From an uncultured Collinsella sp. (lineage in GTDB: Bacteria; Actinomycetota; Coriobacteriia; Coriobacteriales; Coriobacteriaceae), in contig CAKUON010000002.1 of NCBI GenBank assembly GCA_934668875.1, positions 227,864 to 291,863 on the forward strand: DNA of 64,000 nucleotides, in the 5' to 3' direction. Made by a program: the position numbers and the translations under genes. Under the pieces are notes generated by a model that worked only from the letters and a program-made list of their open reading frames with translations, was not told the DNA's origin and ran no database searches. Shown one piece after another: positions 55,787 through 64,000 of this stretch; the stretch's first letter is position 1, and each line of letters opens with the position of its first letter.

Positions 55787-56997
55787 TGGGTATCGTCGAC
55801 CACATCAAGAACGGAATATCGCGCCGCGGCTTTGTACTCGGTGGAGCTGCCGCGGGCGCTGCCACGGTGCTTGCCGGATGTTCGAAAAAAACAGGCACCA
55901 GTGATGATGCCGCTGGCGAGCCGCAGGTTATCAAGGACGATTCCAAGATCATCTCGATTACGGATGAGTACGAGGCAGTCGACATCGATCTTGAGCCGGC
56001 GGCATCGTGGACGCTGCCGCTGGGCACATTGCTGTACTACTGCGAGGGTGACTATGCTGCGGCAATGATGACGCCCGCATCGGCACTGCACGCCAACACA
56101 CTCGGTGTGCTCAACCTGGGCGATGGCTCACTTACCACATTAATTGAGGATCCTATCGAGGGCACGGGATATGCTTTTTACGATGTCCGTGCCGGCGATG
56201 GCGTGTTTGCGTGGGTTGAGATGAACTTTGCCAATTCATCGTGGAAGCTCTACGCTCAAAATCTGTCGGGCGCTTCGCTCTCTGGCGACGTGGTTGAGCT
56301 CGATCGAGGTGGCAAGGACTACGATCCGCCACTGTTTACGGCGTTCGGGTCATCAGTCATCTGGTATAAAATGCCTTCGGCAGGCGGCAATAAAACGAGT
56401 AACGATTCGTTTTGCTATCGTCGCTCGCTTGATGAATCTAAGGCCGAGACAATTTGGAAATCGACGGGCCGCTTTGCGTCGGCCCCACGCGCGAGCGACG
56501 GCATTTTGACCATCTCGCCGCGTGTCCGCAACGACGAGGGCGTCTACTACGGCATAACGGCAATCGATCTGACCGATGGTAACAACACCAAACGTGCCCA
56601 GCTAGTCCTTCCCTCGTCAGTCTCGCCTTTCGAGGCCGTATATATGGGCGATACCTTCGTGTTTTCTATCGAGGCGACCTATAGTGGCGTGGGCAGTCTG
56701 GGCAACATGGGCACGTATATCGGTAATGAGGGAGGGCCGTACCTCTTTCTGTCACGCGAGCCGCTCGCATGTGCTGCCGGCAAGAAGAATAAATATCTCG
56801 TTAAGGTGCAAGCATCGCATTTTCTCATCGACACCTCTGCCAAGACCTATGGCTCGCTGCTGTCGCCCGACCGCGCTTTGGAGTATGGCGATTATCCAGC
56901 TACGGCGGGAAAATCGGACTCATTCCTTACGTACGCCACGGTGCGCAACAGCCAGGGTATACCCGAGACGGTCACCGCACGCCTATTCTCTCTTTAA
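55786..56997 (+). CDS. Tat-exported lipoprotein of unknown function
   Basis: The 403-aa product starts with a twin-arginine signal (SRRGFVLGGAAAGAATVLAGC) that ends in a lipobox, predicting a folded, lipid-anchored surface protein. The body is rich in beta strands with repeating patterns such as WKLYAQNLS and YYGITAIDLTDGN, compatible with a beta-propeller, but I recognise no family. It is translationally coupled to the TSCPD gene (one-base overlap). No terminator is apparent in the 150 bases that follow. Confidence 0.75.
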   Translation: MGIVDHIKNGISRRGFVLGGAAAGAATVLAGCSKKTGTSDDAAGEPQVIKDDSKIISITDEYEAVDIDLEPAASWTLPLGTLLYYCEGDYAAAMMTPASALHANTLGVLNLGDGSLTTLIEDPIEGTGYAFYDVRAGDGVFAWVEMNFANSSWKLYAQNLSGASLSGDVVELDRGGKDYDPPLFTAFGSSVIWYKMPSAGGNKTSNDSFCYRRSLDESKAETIWKSTGRFASAPRASDGILTISPRVRNDEGVYYGITAIDLTDGNNTKRAQLVLPSSVSPFEAVYMGDTFVFSIEATYSGVGSLGNMGTYIGNEGGPYLFLSREPLACAAGKKNKYLVKVQASHFLIDTSAKTYGSLLSPDRALEYGDYPATAGKSDSFLTYATVRNSQGIPETVTARLFSL

Positions 56998-57150
56998 GCT
57001 TAGAGGGGTTAAAAAGGCGCCAACAGGGGAATAAACGCGTTGTAATTGTGAGTACCGCCCGCCGAGCTGCCACGTCATAGCGGCATCCGGCGGGCTCAGG
57101 TGCGTTAAAATGGGCTTGTTCTTAGCTAATTGAGACAGGGGGGCCGTGTT

Positions 57151-57873
57151 ATGGCTTCAGATGCAAAAAAGATTCTGCTGGTCGAGGATGAGAAGGCAAT
57201 CCGTGACGCCGTCGCTGCCTATCTCGAGCGCGAAGGCTACTGGGTTGTGGGCGTCGGCGACGGTCAGTCCGCGATCGAGGAGTTCGAGAAGCATCAGTTC
57301 GACCTGGTCGTGCTCGACCTTATGCTCCCCAAGATCCCCGGCGAGCGCGTTTGCCGCACCATTCGCGATACCTCGGATGTTCCCATCATCATGCTGACTG
57401 CCAAGGGCGAGATCGAGGACCGTATTATCGGTCTTGAGCTCGGCGCCGACGACTACCTGATTAAGCCGTTCTCGCCGCGCGAGCTTGTCGCCCGCGTACG
57501 CGCCCTGTTCCGTCGTGCCCATCAGGCCGACGAGCCCGCCGTCGAGGTACTCGACTTCGGCGATCTGGTCATCGATATCTCGGGCCACAAGATCTTGGTC
57601 GAAGGCAAAGAAGTCGATCTGACGGCTTCCGAGTTCAAGCTGCTCACCACGCTTGCTCGTCATCCCGGCCGTGTCTACAACCGTATGGAGCTGGTCGAGA
57701 AGGTGCTTGGGTACGACTTTGAGGGCTATGAGCGCACCATCGATAGCCACGTGAAGAACCTTCGCGCCAAGCTGGGCGATGATCCCAAGAAGCCCAAGTG
57801 GCTCTACACCGTCCACGGTGTCGGCTATCGCTTCGAGGCTCCGGCCAAGACCGATAAGTCGGACGAGAAATAG
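57151..57873 (+). CDS. OmpR/PhoB-family response regulator
   Basis: The 240-aa product has a receiver domain (ILLVEDEKAIRDAV, phospho-acceptor Asp in DLVVLDLMLPKIPG, LTAKGEI, GADDYLIKPFSPREL) and a winged-helix effector (VDLTASEFKLLTTLARHPGRVYNR, RTIDSHVKNLRAKLG, TVHGVGYRFE). The ATG at 57151 follows a G-rich ribosome binding site. It forms a two-component pair with the kinase 11 bases downstream. Confidence 0.95.
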   Translation: MASDAKKILLVEDEKAIRDAVAAYLEREGYWVVGVGDGQSAIEEFEKHQFDLVVLDLMLPKIPGERVCRTIRDTSDVPIIMLTAKGEIEDRIIGLELGADDYLIKPFSPRELVARVRALFRRAHQADEPAVEVLDFGDLVIDISGHKILVEGKEVDLTASEFKLLTTLARHPGRVYNRMELVEKVLGYDFEGYERTIDSHVKNLRAKLGDDPKKPKWLYTVHGVGYRFEAPAKTDKSDEK

Positions 57874-57884
57874 GGAAATCACAT

Positions 57885-59450
57885 ATGACACCTGCGCGCT
57901 TTGAAATCGGACAAAAGCACAAGCAGGAGAGCGAGGCGGGTTCCAAGGCTAGTTGGAACACGCCTCGTTCCGATTCACGGCCAACGATGAGCTATCCCTC
58001 GCGCATGGCACTTGCTTTTGCTTTGACATCGCTCATGACGGTATTGGTGCTGGTGGGCGTTGTCTCTGTTGTGTGGGGCACGGTCTTTTCGGATTACACA
58101 CGCTCCAATATCGTCGAAATCGCAAATTCCGCCGCCGAGAAGTTGGCAACCTCATATGAGGAAAACGGCTCTTGGACCGCGGGAGAACTGCGCACGGTCG
58201 CAACGTCGAGTTTGGTTTCCGACGATCTGGGTATGCAGGTCGTCAATAAAAAGGGCGTGATCGTTTATGACGATTCCTGGCCCTCGGCAAGCGCCACCGC
58301 CGATGTACGCGAAAACCAGGCTACGACCGACGACACGAGCGGCAAGAGGGCATCACATAGCCCGGTCTCGTCTGCTCCAACCGACTCCGATAGCGTTGCT
58401 AACGTCGAGATTGTAACGTCTTCCGGCGAGCATGTCGGACAGGTAAAGCTGTGGGCCATCGGCTCCGATGCTCTGCTCACCAAGGCGGACTCTGCGTTTA
58501 GGGAGAAGACCTTTAACGCCATGGCCCTCGCCGCGGTTGTTGCAATCTGCATTTCGGTCGTTATCGGATCGCTCGTGTCGCGCATGCTCACCAAGCCGAT
58601 TCATCGTATTACGAGCACGGCCAAGCAAATTCGCGATGGCGATCTGTCCGCTCGAACGGGCTTGCGCGGCGACGATGAGATCGATCAGCTGGGAGAGACC
58701 TTCGACGAGATGGCCACCTCACTCGAGAAGGACATGAAGCACGAGAAGCGCCTGACCTCGGATGTCGCGCACGAGCTTCGCACGCCGCTTATGGCCATGC
58801 TCGCAACGGTCGAGGCCATGCAGGATGGCGTGTACCCCACCGACGATGAGCATTTGGAGACCGTTGCTTCCGAGACGCGTCGCCTGGCTCGTCTGGTGCA
58901 GCAGATGCTCGACCTGTCGCGCATGGAAAACAGCACGGCTCCGCTCAACCTTGAGCCGGTGGATATGGTTCCGTTCGTGCGATCGATTGTGAACGGACAG
59001 GAGCGCCTGTTTGCCGACCGTGACCTTCGTCTTCGCTTTGCAGATGAAACCCAGGGGCATGACGATGTCGTCGAGGCCGATCCCGATATGATCACGCAAT
59101 GCGTCATCAACCTCATGAGTAACGCCATGCGCTATACACCCGAGGGCGGATGGGTCGTGGTGTCGGTGCTCAGCGACCGTAAACACGTCGATATTGCGGT
59201 CTCGGACACGGGCATCGGTATCGCCAAGGAAGACCTGTCGCGTATTTTCGGACGTTTTTGGCGTGCCGACGCCAGCCGCGCCCGCGAGGCGGGCGGTCTG
59301 GGCGTGGGCCTTGCCGTGACCAAGCAAATCGTCGAGCGCCACCATGGCTATATTTCCGTGGAGTCGGAGCTTGGAAAGGGTACGACTTTTACGATTCATC
59401 TGCCACGCGAGCACACGGCGGACGCGGCATCTACTACAATGGAGCACTAG
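57885..59450 (+). CDS. Sensor histidine kinase
   Basis: The 521-aa product has two transmembrane segments (about residues 43-66 and 208-230) that flank an extracytoplasmic sensor region with a Ser/Thr/Asp-rich stretch (about 130-170). It then has HAMP (KPIHRITSTAKQIRDGDLS), HisKA with the phospho-acceptor in TSDVAHELRTPLMAM, and HATPase (NLMSNAMRYTPEGG, DTGIGIAKEDLSRIFGRFWR, GGLGVGLAVTKQIVERH). AGGGAAATCACAT precedes the ATG. The stimulus is unknown. Confidence 0.94.
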   Translation: MTPARFEIGQKHKQESEAGSKASWNTPRSDSRPTMSYPSRMALAFALTSLMTVLVLVGVVSVVWGTVFSDYTRSNIVEIANSAAEKLATSYEENGSWTAGELRTVATSSLVSDDLGMQVVNKKGVIVYDDSWPSASATADVRENQATTDDTSGKRASHSPVSSAPTDSDSVANVEIVTSSGEHVGQVKLWAIGSDALLTKADSAFREKTFNAMALAAVVAICISVVIGSLVSRMLTKPIHRITSTAKQIRDGDLSARTGLRGDDEIDQLGETFDEMATSLEKDMKHEKRLTSDVAHELRTPLMAMLATVEAMQDGVYPTDDEHLETVASETRRLARLVQQMLDLSRMENSTAPLNLEPVDMVPFVRSIVNGQERLFADRDLRLRFADETQGHDDVVEADPDMITQCVINLMSNAMRYTPEGGWVVVSVLSDRKHVDIAVSDTGIGIAKEDLSRIFGRFWRADASRAREAGGLGVGLAVTKQIVERHHGYISVESELGKGTTFTIHLPREHTADAASTTMEH

Positions 59451-59557
59451 CTTTTCGCTATTCGGTGAAGGAGGGGTTTCGTCCCTGCCGCTCCGGGTTT
59501 GCGAGAACATGCGGGAAAGCCCGCATTACTGTCGTATTTTGGTAAGGAGTGACTCAC

Positions 59558-60445
59558 GTGACAACGATGGAGCGTCGTCCGGATTCCCGTGGCAAGGTTC
59601 GTGATATCTATGATGCCGGTGAAAACCTGCTGATGGTCGCCACCGACCGCATTTCTGCGTTCGACTTCATTCTTCCCGACGAGATTCCGTTTAAGGGAGA
59701 GGTGCTCAACCGCATCTCGGCATTCTGGTTCGATAAGTTTGCCGACATCGTTCCCAACCACCTCGTTTCCATCGACCCGGCGGATTTCCCCGAGGAGTTT
59801 ACTGAGTATCGTGACTACCTCGCTGGCCGCGCCATGCTGGTCAAGAAGGCCCAGACGATTCCTATCGAGTGCATCGTCCGCGGCTATCTGACCGGTTCGG
59901 GCAAGAAGACCTACGACGAGAACGGCACCGTCTGCGGCATCCAACTGCCTGAGGGCCTGACCGAGGCTTCCAAGCTTCCCGAGCCGCTGTTCACGCCGTC
60001 CACGAAGGCCGAGATCGGTGACCACGACGAGAACATCTCGTTCGAGCGTTGCTGCGAGATCGTGGGCGAGGACATTGCCACGCAGATTCGCGACCTTTCC
60101 CTCAAGATCTACAAGGCTGCTGCCGAGTATGCAGCGACCCGTGGCATCATCATTGCCGACACCAAGTTCGAGTTTGGTGTCATCGATGGCAAGGTCACGC
60201 TGATCGACGAGTGCCTCACGCCTGACTCCAGCCGTTTCTGGCCTGCCGCCAGCTACGAGGAGGGCAAGATTCAGCCCAGCTACGACAAGCAATTCGTCCG
60301 CAATTGGCTCAAAGCCAACTGGGATATGACGGGGGAGACCCCGCACCTGCCCGCCGAGGTCATCGATGGCACGTCCGAGCGCTATCGCGAGGCCTTCCAG
60401 ATCATTACGGGCTCCCAGTTCACAAGCATGAAGGAGAACGCATAA
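59558..60445 (+). CDS. purC: SAICAR synthetase
   Basis: Phosphoribosylaminoimidazole-succinocarboxamide synthase of purine biosynthesis. The 295-aa product has the family motifs RRPDSRGKVRDIYDAG, ATDRISAFDFILPDEIPFKG, ECIVRGYLTGSG and IDECLTPDSSRFWP. The GTG at 59558 has GGAG 8 bases upstream; a GTG 9 bases earlier overlaps this site. The 107-base leader after the kinase gene contains a small hairpin ATGCGGG/CCCGCAT. It is followed directly by a membrane protein gene. Confidence 0.97.
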   Translation: MTTMERRPDSRGKVRDIYDAGENLLMVATDRISAFDFILPDEIPFKGEVLNRISAFWFDKFADIVPNHLVSIDPADFPEEFTEYRDYLAGRAMLVKKAQTIPIECIVRGYLTGSGKKTYDENGTVCGIQLPEGLTEASKLPEPLFTPSTKAEIGDHDENISFERCCEIVGEDIATQIRDLSLKIYKAAAEYAATRGIIIADTKFEFGVIDGKVTLIDECLTPDSSRFWPAASYEEGKIQPSYDKQFVRNWLKANWDMTGETPHLPAEVIDGTSERYREAFQIITGSQFTSMKENA

Positions 60446-61021
60446 GTGAGTACCCGTAGCGCCACGAACAAGCGCACGCAATCCCACGAGGTTACCGGGG
60501 TTGCGCGCAAGTCCGCCGCATCCGCCAAGCCCGCCCGTCAGGCAGCGAGCTCTGTCCGCGTCGTGCCGGCTTCGTCTAAGGCACGCCGCAAAGAGCTCGA
60601 GAAGGGCGAGAACCTCGAGGGCCTCTCTAAAGAGGAGAAGCGCGCCCGCAAGGCTAAGCAGCGCGCCAAGGAGGACCGCATCTACACGGTGTCGAATATC
60701 CTTCTCAAGCAGGATGAGGACTACACCAAGCGCCGCCGCATCTGGTGGGCCGTGCTTACTATCGGCATGGTGCTCGTCGTGGCCATTTGGGCTTCGCTGT
60801 ACTTCGCTCCCGCTGGCATGGTGTCCAGCCCCGTCCAGATGGTCGGCATCGTTTTGTCCTACGTCGTCATTTTGGGTGACTTTATCTATGACTTCGTTCG
60901 TATTCGTCCCCTGCGCAACATGTACCGCACGCAGGCCGAGGGCATGTCCGAGAACAAGCTCAACGCCCTTATCGAGCGCTCGGCTGCCGAGGAGGACAAG
61001 AAGGACTCCAAGAAGAAGTAG
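60446..61021 (+). CDS. Hypothetical membrane protein with two transmembrane segments
   Basis: A 191-aa protein. Residues 1-90 are basic and low in complexity with many Ala, Lys, Arg and Ser and a likely coiled helix (KEEKRARKAKQRAKEDR). Two hydrophobic segments at about 100-122 and 129-150 follow, then a charged C terminus. The GTG immediately follows the purC stop (TAAGTG), suggesting coupling. I recognise no family. Confidence 0.7.
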   Translation: MSTRSATNKRTQSHEVTGVARKSAASAKPARQAASSVRVVPASSKARRKELEKGENLEGLSKEEKRARKAKQRAKEDRIYTVSNILLKQDEDYTKRRRIWWAVLTIGMVLVVAIWASLYFAPAGMVSSPVQMVGIVLSYVVILGDFIYDFVRIRPLRNMYRTQAEGMSENKLNALIERSAAEEDKKDSKKK

Positions 61022-61051
61022 CGTTTGCATGCATACTTATCGCTAAGATAT

Positions 61052-61083
61052 AAGGCGCGTCGTTTTTGCGGCGCGCCTTTTTA
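61052..61083 (+). terminator. Terminator after the purC unit
   Basis: AAGGCGCG pairs with CGCGCCTT around a short loop, followed by TTTTT. Confidence 0.8.
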
Positions 61084-61110
61084 CTGTTCTATAGATAGAT
61101 GGAGTGGCAC

Positions 61111-62391
61111 ATGATTCGAGCTGCCCTGACGGTCGAAGAGGCTCTGGAGGGCATGAAGGCCCTGGAGCCCAAGATTAAAAACTATGCACGCCTGGTTGTC
61201 CGCAAGGGCGTAAACGTCAAGCCCGGCCAGGAGGTTGTCGTTCAGTCTCCGGTCGAGTGCGCGCCGTTTGCGCGCGTGGTGGTCGCGGAGGCCTATGCCT
61301 CCGGTGCCGGTCACGTGACGGTTATTTGGGCCGATGACGCCGTGACGAGGCTCACGTACGAGCATGTCGAGAAAAGCTATTTTGAGCAGACGCCCGAGTG
61401 GAAGCGCCTGCAGCTTGATTCCCTGGCCCAGGATGGTGCCTGCTTTATCTTTATCGAGGGTGCGGACCCTGCCGCCCTTAAGGGCATCGATCCCGCTAAG
61501 CCTGCTGCAGCTTCTAAGGCAAGGAACACGCAGTGCAAGGTTTTCCGCCGCGGACTGGACTACAACATCAACCCGTGGTGCATCGCCGGCGCGCCGGTCG
61601 TTGCCTGGGCGCGCGAGGTGTTCCCGGGAGACGCCGATGAGGTTGCAATCTATAAGCTGTGGAATGCGATTCTGCACACCGCTCGCGCCGATGGCCAGGA
61701 CCCGGAGAGCGACTGGGAGCTTCATGACGCGGCGTTCGAAAAGAATTTGCGCTTCTTGAACGACAATCGTTTCGACTATCTGCATTACACCGCGTCAAAT
61801 GGAACCGATCTGACGATCGGCATGACGAAAGGTCACGAGTGGGCCGGCGGCAAGGGCAAGACGCCCGATGGACACCCCTTCTTCCCCAACATTCCCACCG
61901 AGGAAGTCTTCACCTCGCCTGATCGTATGCGTGCCGACGGTATTGTGTATTCGGCTATGCCGCTCATTCACCACGGTAACAAGGTTGACGATTTTTGGAT
62001 TAAGTTCGAGGCGGGCCGCGTAGTGGACTACGATGCCCGCGTGGGTAAGGCGACGCTTACGAGCATTATTGACACCGATGAAGGTGCCGCTCATCTGGGT
62101 GAGGTCGCGCTTATCTCCAAGAACACGCCGATTCGCGAAAGCGGCGTTCTGTTCTATGACACGCTCTACGACGAGAATGCCAGCTGTCACCTTGCGTTGG
62201 GTGTTGGTTTCCCTGAATGCATCGAAGGCGGGTACGACATGTCCAAAGAGGAGCTCCTGGAGCATGGCGTCAACGTTTCGAGCACGCATGTCGACTTTAT
62301 GATCGGTACGGACGACATCGATATTGCGGGTATTACGCCCGATGGACGTGAAGTTGTGATTTTCCAGAACGGCCAATGGAGTTGGGAATAG
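61111..62391 (+). CDS. M29-family aminopeptidase
   Basis: Metal-dependent aminopeptidase of the AmpS/PepS type. The 426-aa product has the family patterns: EVVVQSPVECAPFARVVV, NPWCIAGAPV, GTDLTIGMTKGHEWAGG, the metal-ligand stretch FPNIPTEEVFTSPDR and GVLFYDTLYDENASCHLALG, and STHVDFMIGT near the end. All the usual Glu, His and Asp ligands appear present. GGAG lies 6 bases before the ATG at 61111; an ATG four codons upstream is less well placed. Confidence 0.92.
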   Translation: MIRAALTVEEALEGMKALEPKIKNYARLVVRKGVNVKPGQEVVVQSPVECAPFARVVVAEAYASGAGHVTVIWADDAVTRLTYEHVEKSYFEQTPEWKRLQLDSLAQDGACFIFIEGADPAALKGIDPAKPAAASKARNTQCKVFRRGLDYNINPWCIAGAPVVAWAREVFPGDADEVAIYKLWNAILHTARADGQDPESDWELHDAAFEKNLRFLNDNRFDYLHYTASNGTDLTIGMTKGHEWAGGKGKTPDGHPFFPNIPTEEVFTSPDRMRADGIVYSAMPLIHHGNKVDDFWIKFEAGRVVDYDARVGKATLTSIIDTDEGAAHLGEVALISKNTPIRESGVLFYDTLYDENASCHLALGVGFPECIEGGYDMSKEELLEHGVNVSSTHVDFMIGTDDIDIAGITPDGREVVIFQNGQWSWE

Positions 62392-62410
62392 TCCCAGACC
62401 GTGGTACAAT
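62382..62410 (+). promoter_or_regulatory. Promoter for tRNA-Lys
   Basis: TTGGGA (62382-62387), 17-base spacer, TACAAT (62405-62410), 9 bases before the tRNA. The -35 box lies within the end of the aminopeptidase gene. Confidence 0.6.
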
Positions 62411-62419
62411 GCCACCCGC

Positions 62420-62495
62420 GGGCCGTTAGCTCAGCTGGCAGAGCAGGGGACTTTTAATCCCAAGGTCCAGGGTTCGAACCCCTGACGGCCCACCA
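62420..62495 (+). tRNA. tRNA-Lys (TTT anticodon)
   Basis: A 76-base cloverleaf with acceptor GGGCCGT/ACGGCCC, anticodon loop CTTTTAA, T-arm CAGGGTTCGAACCCCTG and encoded CCA. Confidence 0.97.
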
Positions 62496-62503
62496 TAGAA
62501 AAG

Positions 62504-62535
62504 AAAGCGATCGACTCCGGTTGGTCGCTTTTTTT
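62504..62535 (+). terminator. Terminator after tRNA-Lys
   Basis: AAGCGAtCGAC pairs with GTtgGTCGCTT-type sequence, followed by TTTTT. The same hairpin is duplicated at 63645-63675. Confidence 0.8.
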
Positions 62536-62548
62536 GTCGCCCTTGCAT

Positions 62549-62670
62549 GGGTTCGAACCCGAAAGGGCGCGGAGCTGAGGAAACGCGTGAGCGTTTGCCA
62601 GCGCAGCGCGCAAGGCGCGAAGCGCCGCAGCGGCCGCCTGCGGAGCAGGCTGAACCCCTGACGGCCCACC
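62549..62670. repeat. tRNA-derived hairpin module 3 (tRNA-Lys)
   Basis: It starts with inverted T-arm GGGTTCGAACCCG, followed by AAAGGGCGCGGAGC and a hairpin chain (AAACGCGTGAGCGTTT, GGCGCGAAGCGCC, GCCTGCGGAGCAGGC). It ends with the 19-base exact direct copy GAACCCCTGACGGCCCACC of the tRNA-Lys 3' end (62476-62494). GGGTTC at the left can pair with GAACCC at the right. It lies between tRNA-Lys and the traX-like gene. Confidence 0.8.
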
Positions 62671-62688
62671 CAAAGTAAGGAATACGAA

Positions 62689-63486
62689 ATGAAAACAAAT
62701 AGATACGGAATTAGCGGCAGCACATTAAAGATAATAGCAGCCATTTCGATGGTTCTCGATCATGTAAGCAGGATCGTCCTGACCAATGGAATCATGACTC
62801 ACGCATCGTACAGTCAGATATCAGACGAACAGTGGGCGATTCTAAGCGAGGCTTCGGATGTGCTTCATGTTCTTGGCAGAATTGCATTTCCCTTATTTTG
62901 CTTTTTGATAGTTGAGGGATTTTTGCATACTCATGACTTAAAGAAGTACCTGCGAAATATGCTTGTCTTCGCAATCATTGCGGAGCCCATATACGACTTC
63001 GTCCAAACCGGGCAACTATTTGACCTTCGGCAACAAAATGTTATGTGTGAGCTCCTGCTTTCCTTGGTCTTTTTGATTGTTCTGGAAAAGATACAAAGTC
63101 TTTCAAAACGGAAAAGATACATCGCAGAAACTGCTCTGATTGTTTTGACAGCACTGGCAGCTGAATACACTAAACTAGATGGCGGTGTGTATGGCATTAT
63201 GCTTGTGGCTGCATTCTATTTATTCCACGACAGCAAGGCCAAGATGTTCTTTGCTGCAGTATGCGCAGTACTCCTTTCGTCATGTCATATAGTTGGCGGC
63301 GGGTTTGAGTTTGCTACAGCTAATATATTTAATCCTGATGTTGCTGCTGCGGTCGTTTCGTTGTTGCTTATCAATTTTTATAATGGCAAGCGAGGGCTGA
63401 AGCTGAAATATTTCTTCTACATTTTCTATCCGGCACATCTTGCTCTGCTTTACGGTGTCTCGCTTATTGTTTGCAGCTGCCTTTAA
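62689..63486 (+). CDS. TraX-family membrane protein
   Basis: TraX was first described as the F-pilin N-acetylase; chromosomal homologues are multi-span putative acyltransferases. The 265-aa product has about seven to eight hydrophobic segments and typical landmarks: SGSTLKIIAAISMVLDHVS, LGRIAFPLFCFLIVEGFLHT, and FFYIFYPAHLALLYGV at the C terminus. AAGG lies 8 bases before the ATG. The gene is much less GC-rich than its neighbours and is bracketed by duplicated tRNA-Lys trailer sequences, which suggests horizontal acquisition at the tRNA. Substrate unknown. Confidence 0.88.
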   Translation: MKTNRYGISGSTLKIIAAISMVLDHVSRIVLTNGIMTHASYSQISDEQWAILSEASDVLHVLGRIAFPLFCFLIVEGFLHTHDLKKYLRNMLVFAIIAEPIYDFVQTGQLFDLRQQNVMCELLLSLVFLIVLEKIQSLSKRKRYIAETALIVLTALAAEYTKLDGGVYGIMLVAAFYLFHDSKAKMFFAAVCAVLLSSCHIVGGGFEFATANIFNPDVAAAVVSLLLINFYNGKRGLKLKYFFYIFYPAHLALLYGVSLIVCSCL

Positions 63487-64000
63487 AAATTCCCAAACAA
63501 GTCTCTGAATCTTCTATATGCAACTGCGATAACAGAACAGACTTGATCAAGAAAGCCCTGTGATCCTGAATTTGCAAGATGAAATCAGAGAAATTGAGGA
63601 ATCCAACTTCGAAAACATCTCTTGGATGCTCCACCATAGAATAGAAAGCGATCGACTCCGGTTGGTCGCTTTTTTGTTGCCAAGGCATGGGTTCGAACCC
63701 GTATATCTATATATAAGAACGCTTGGCGAACAAAACCTGCCTTTTACCGACGGGAAACAAAGAGCTGATGCTTTTGGAGTAAAGTGGCGCTCCAGAGATG
63801 ACCGATGCCTTAACACCTATAAACCAGCTGGTCATCGCCAATATCAGAAGCCAATGCTTCAGTTTTAACCTCAGTGATGCGACTGAGGGACCTATTCATT
63901 TGTGAACAAAATATGGAGTGCGCGATTCCCGCCCCCGGCGCCCCTCCGGTCTGGCAATATATCTCCTTGCCGCGCGGCCCGGTCGGACCGGATCAGCCGC
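63487..64000. other. Non-coding stretch with remnant sequences
   Basis: No gene I can support lies in these 514 bases. The part up to about 63880 is AT-richer and contains the duplicated tRNA-Lys trailer. The last 80 bases return to high GC without recognisable structure. The window ends here, so a gene further right may start outside it. Confidence 0.6.
63631..63701 (+). repeat. Duplicate of the tRNA-Lys trailer, terminator and inverted T-arm
   Basis: The 71 bases match 62490-62561 almost throughout (CCACCATAGAA, the terminator hairpin with GACTCCGGTTGGTCGC, and GGGTTCGAACCCG). The body of the tRNA and the following hairpin chain are absent. Together with the first copy it brackets the traX-like gene. 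Confidence 0.9.

Noticed and set aside
59451..59557. Possible purine-type riboswitch before purC
   Set aside because: Only a simple ATGCGGG/CCCGCAT hairpin is present; no three-way junction or conserved core was seen.
63891..64000. Possible start of a further gene at the right edge
   Set aside because: No start codon with a binding site and no recognisable protein in the last 110 bases; the sequence ends too early to decide.

Overview
The window is the replication-origin region of a high-GC actinobacterial chromosome, most likely a Collinsella or a close relative in Coriobacteriia. I base this on gene order (rpmH-rnpA-yidD-yidC-jag-rsmG-parA-parB on one side, dnaA-dnaN-recF-DUF721-gyrB-gyrA on the other), a PafB/PafC-type WYL pair, LPXTG surface proteins, and encoded CCA ends on the tRNAs. 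Genus is an inference from general resemblance, not from a search.

Layout. Positions 54-3358 (minus) hold rpsF-ssb-rpsR-rplI followed by dnaB. Positions 3854-4083 hold two tRNA-Ser genes. Positions 4146-7649 (plus) are an accessory stretch: a tRNA-derived hairpin module, a DUF559/AbiEi-like gene bracketed by two 71-bp palindromic direct repeats, a TRIC-type channel and a bactofilin-like membrane protein. Positions 7799-15056 (minus) are a three-gene sortase-dependent pilus operon without a sortase in the window. Positions 15479-18805 (minus) hold typA, two small unknown genes and a bifunctional nuclease. Positions 18990-19290 hold tRNA-Ile, tRNA-Ala and tRNA-Ile. Positions 19590-30724 (minus) hold gyrA, gyrB, DUF721, recF, dnaN, dnaA and an unusual GHKL-ATPase gene.

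The strand switch at about 30.7-31.1 kb marks the putative oriC. To its right (plus) are the ribosome/membrane-insertion operon, three perfect parS sites exactly 39 bp apart, and parAB. Further right are rlmN, ddl, a DinG-type exonuclease-helicase, the WYL pair, a degenerate M28-peptidase-like membrane protein with a very long acidic insert, a thioester-domain adhesin (minus), tRNA-Gly with an array of 3'-end duplications, purB, a solute-binding protein/diguanylate cyclase pair, a Tat lipoprotein, a two-component system, purC, an M29 aminopeptidase, tRNA-Lys and a traX-like gene.

The most unusual structure is a family of short modules behind three different tRNA genes (Ser-CGA, Gly-CCC, Lys-TTT). 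Each starts with an inverted copy of the T-arm/3' end of its tRNA, continues with a related GC-rich chain of small hairpins, and ends with a direct copy of the tRNA 3' end that begins at the T-loop. At tRNA-Gly the direct tail occurs three times. At tRNA-Lys a second copy of the tRNA trailer lies on the far side of the AT-richer traX gene. I cannot name an established family for these modules. Other structures worth attention are the 71-bp palindromes around the AbiEi-like gene, a perfect 34-bp inverted repeat downstream of gyrA, and a large hairpin between gyrB and gyrA.
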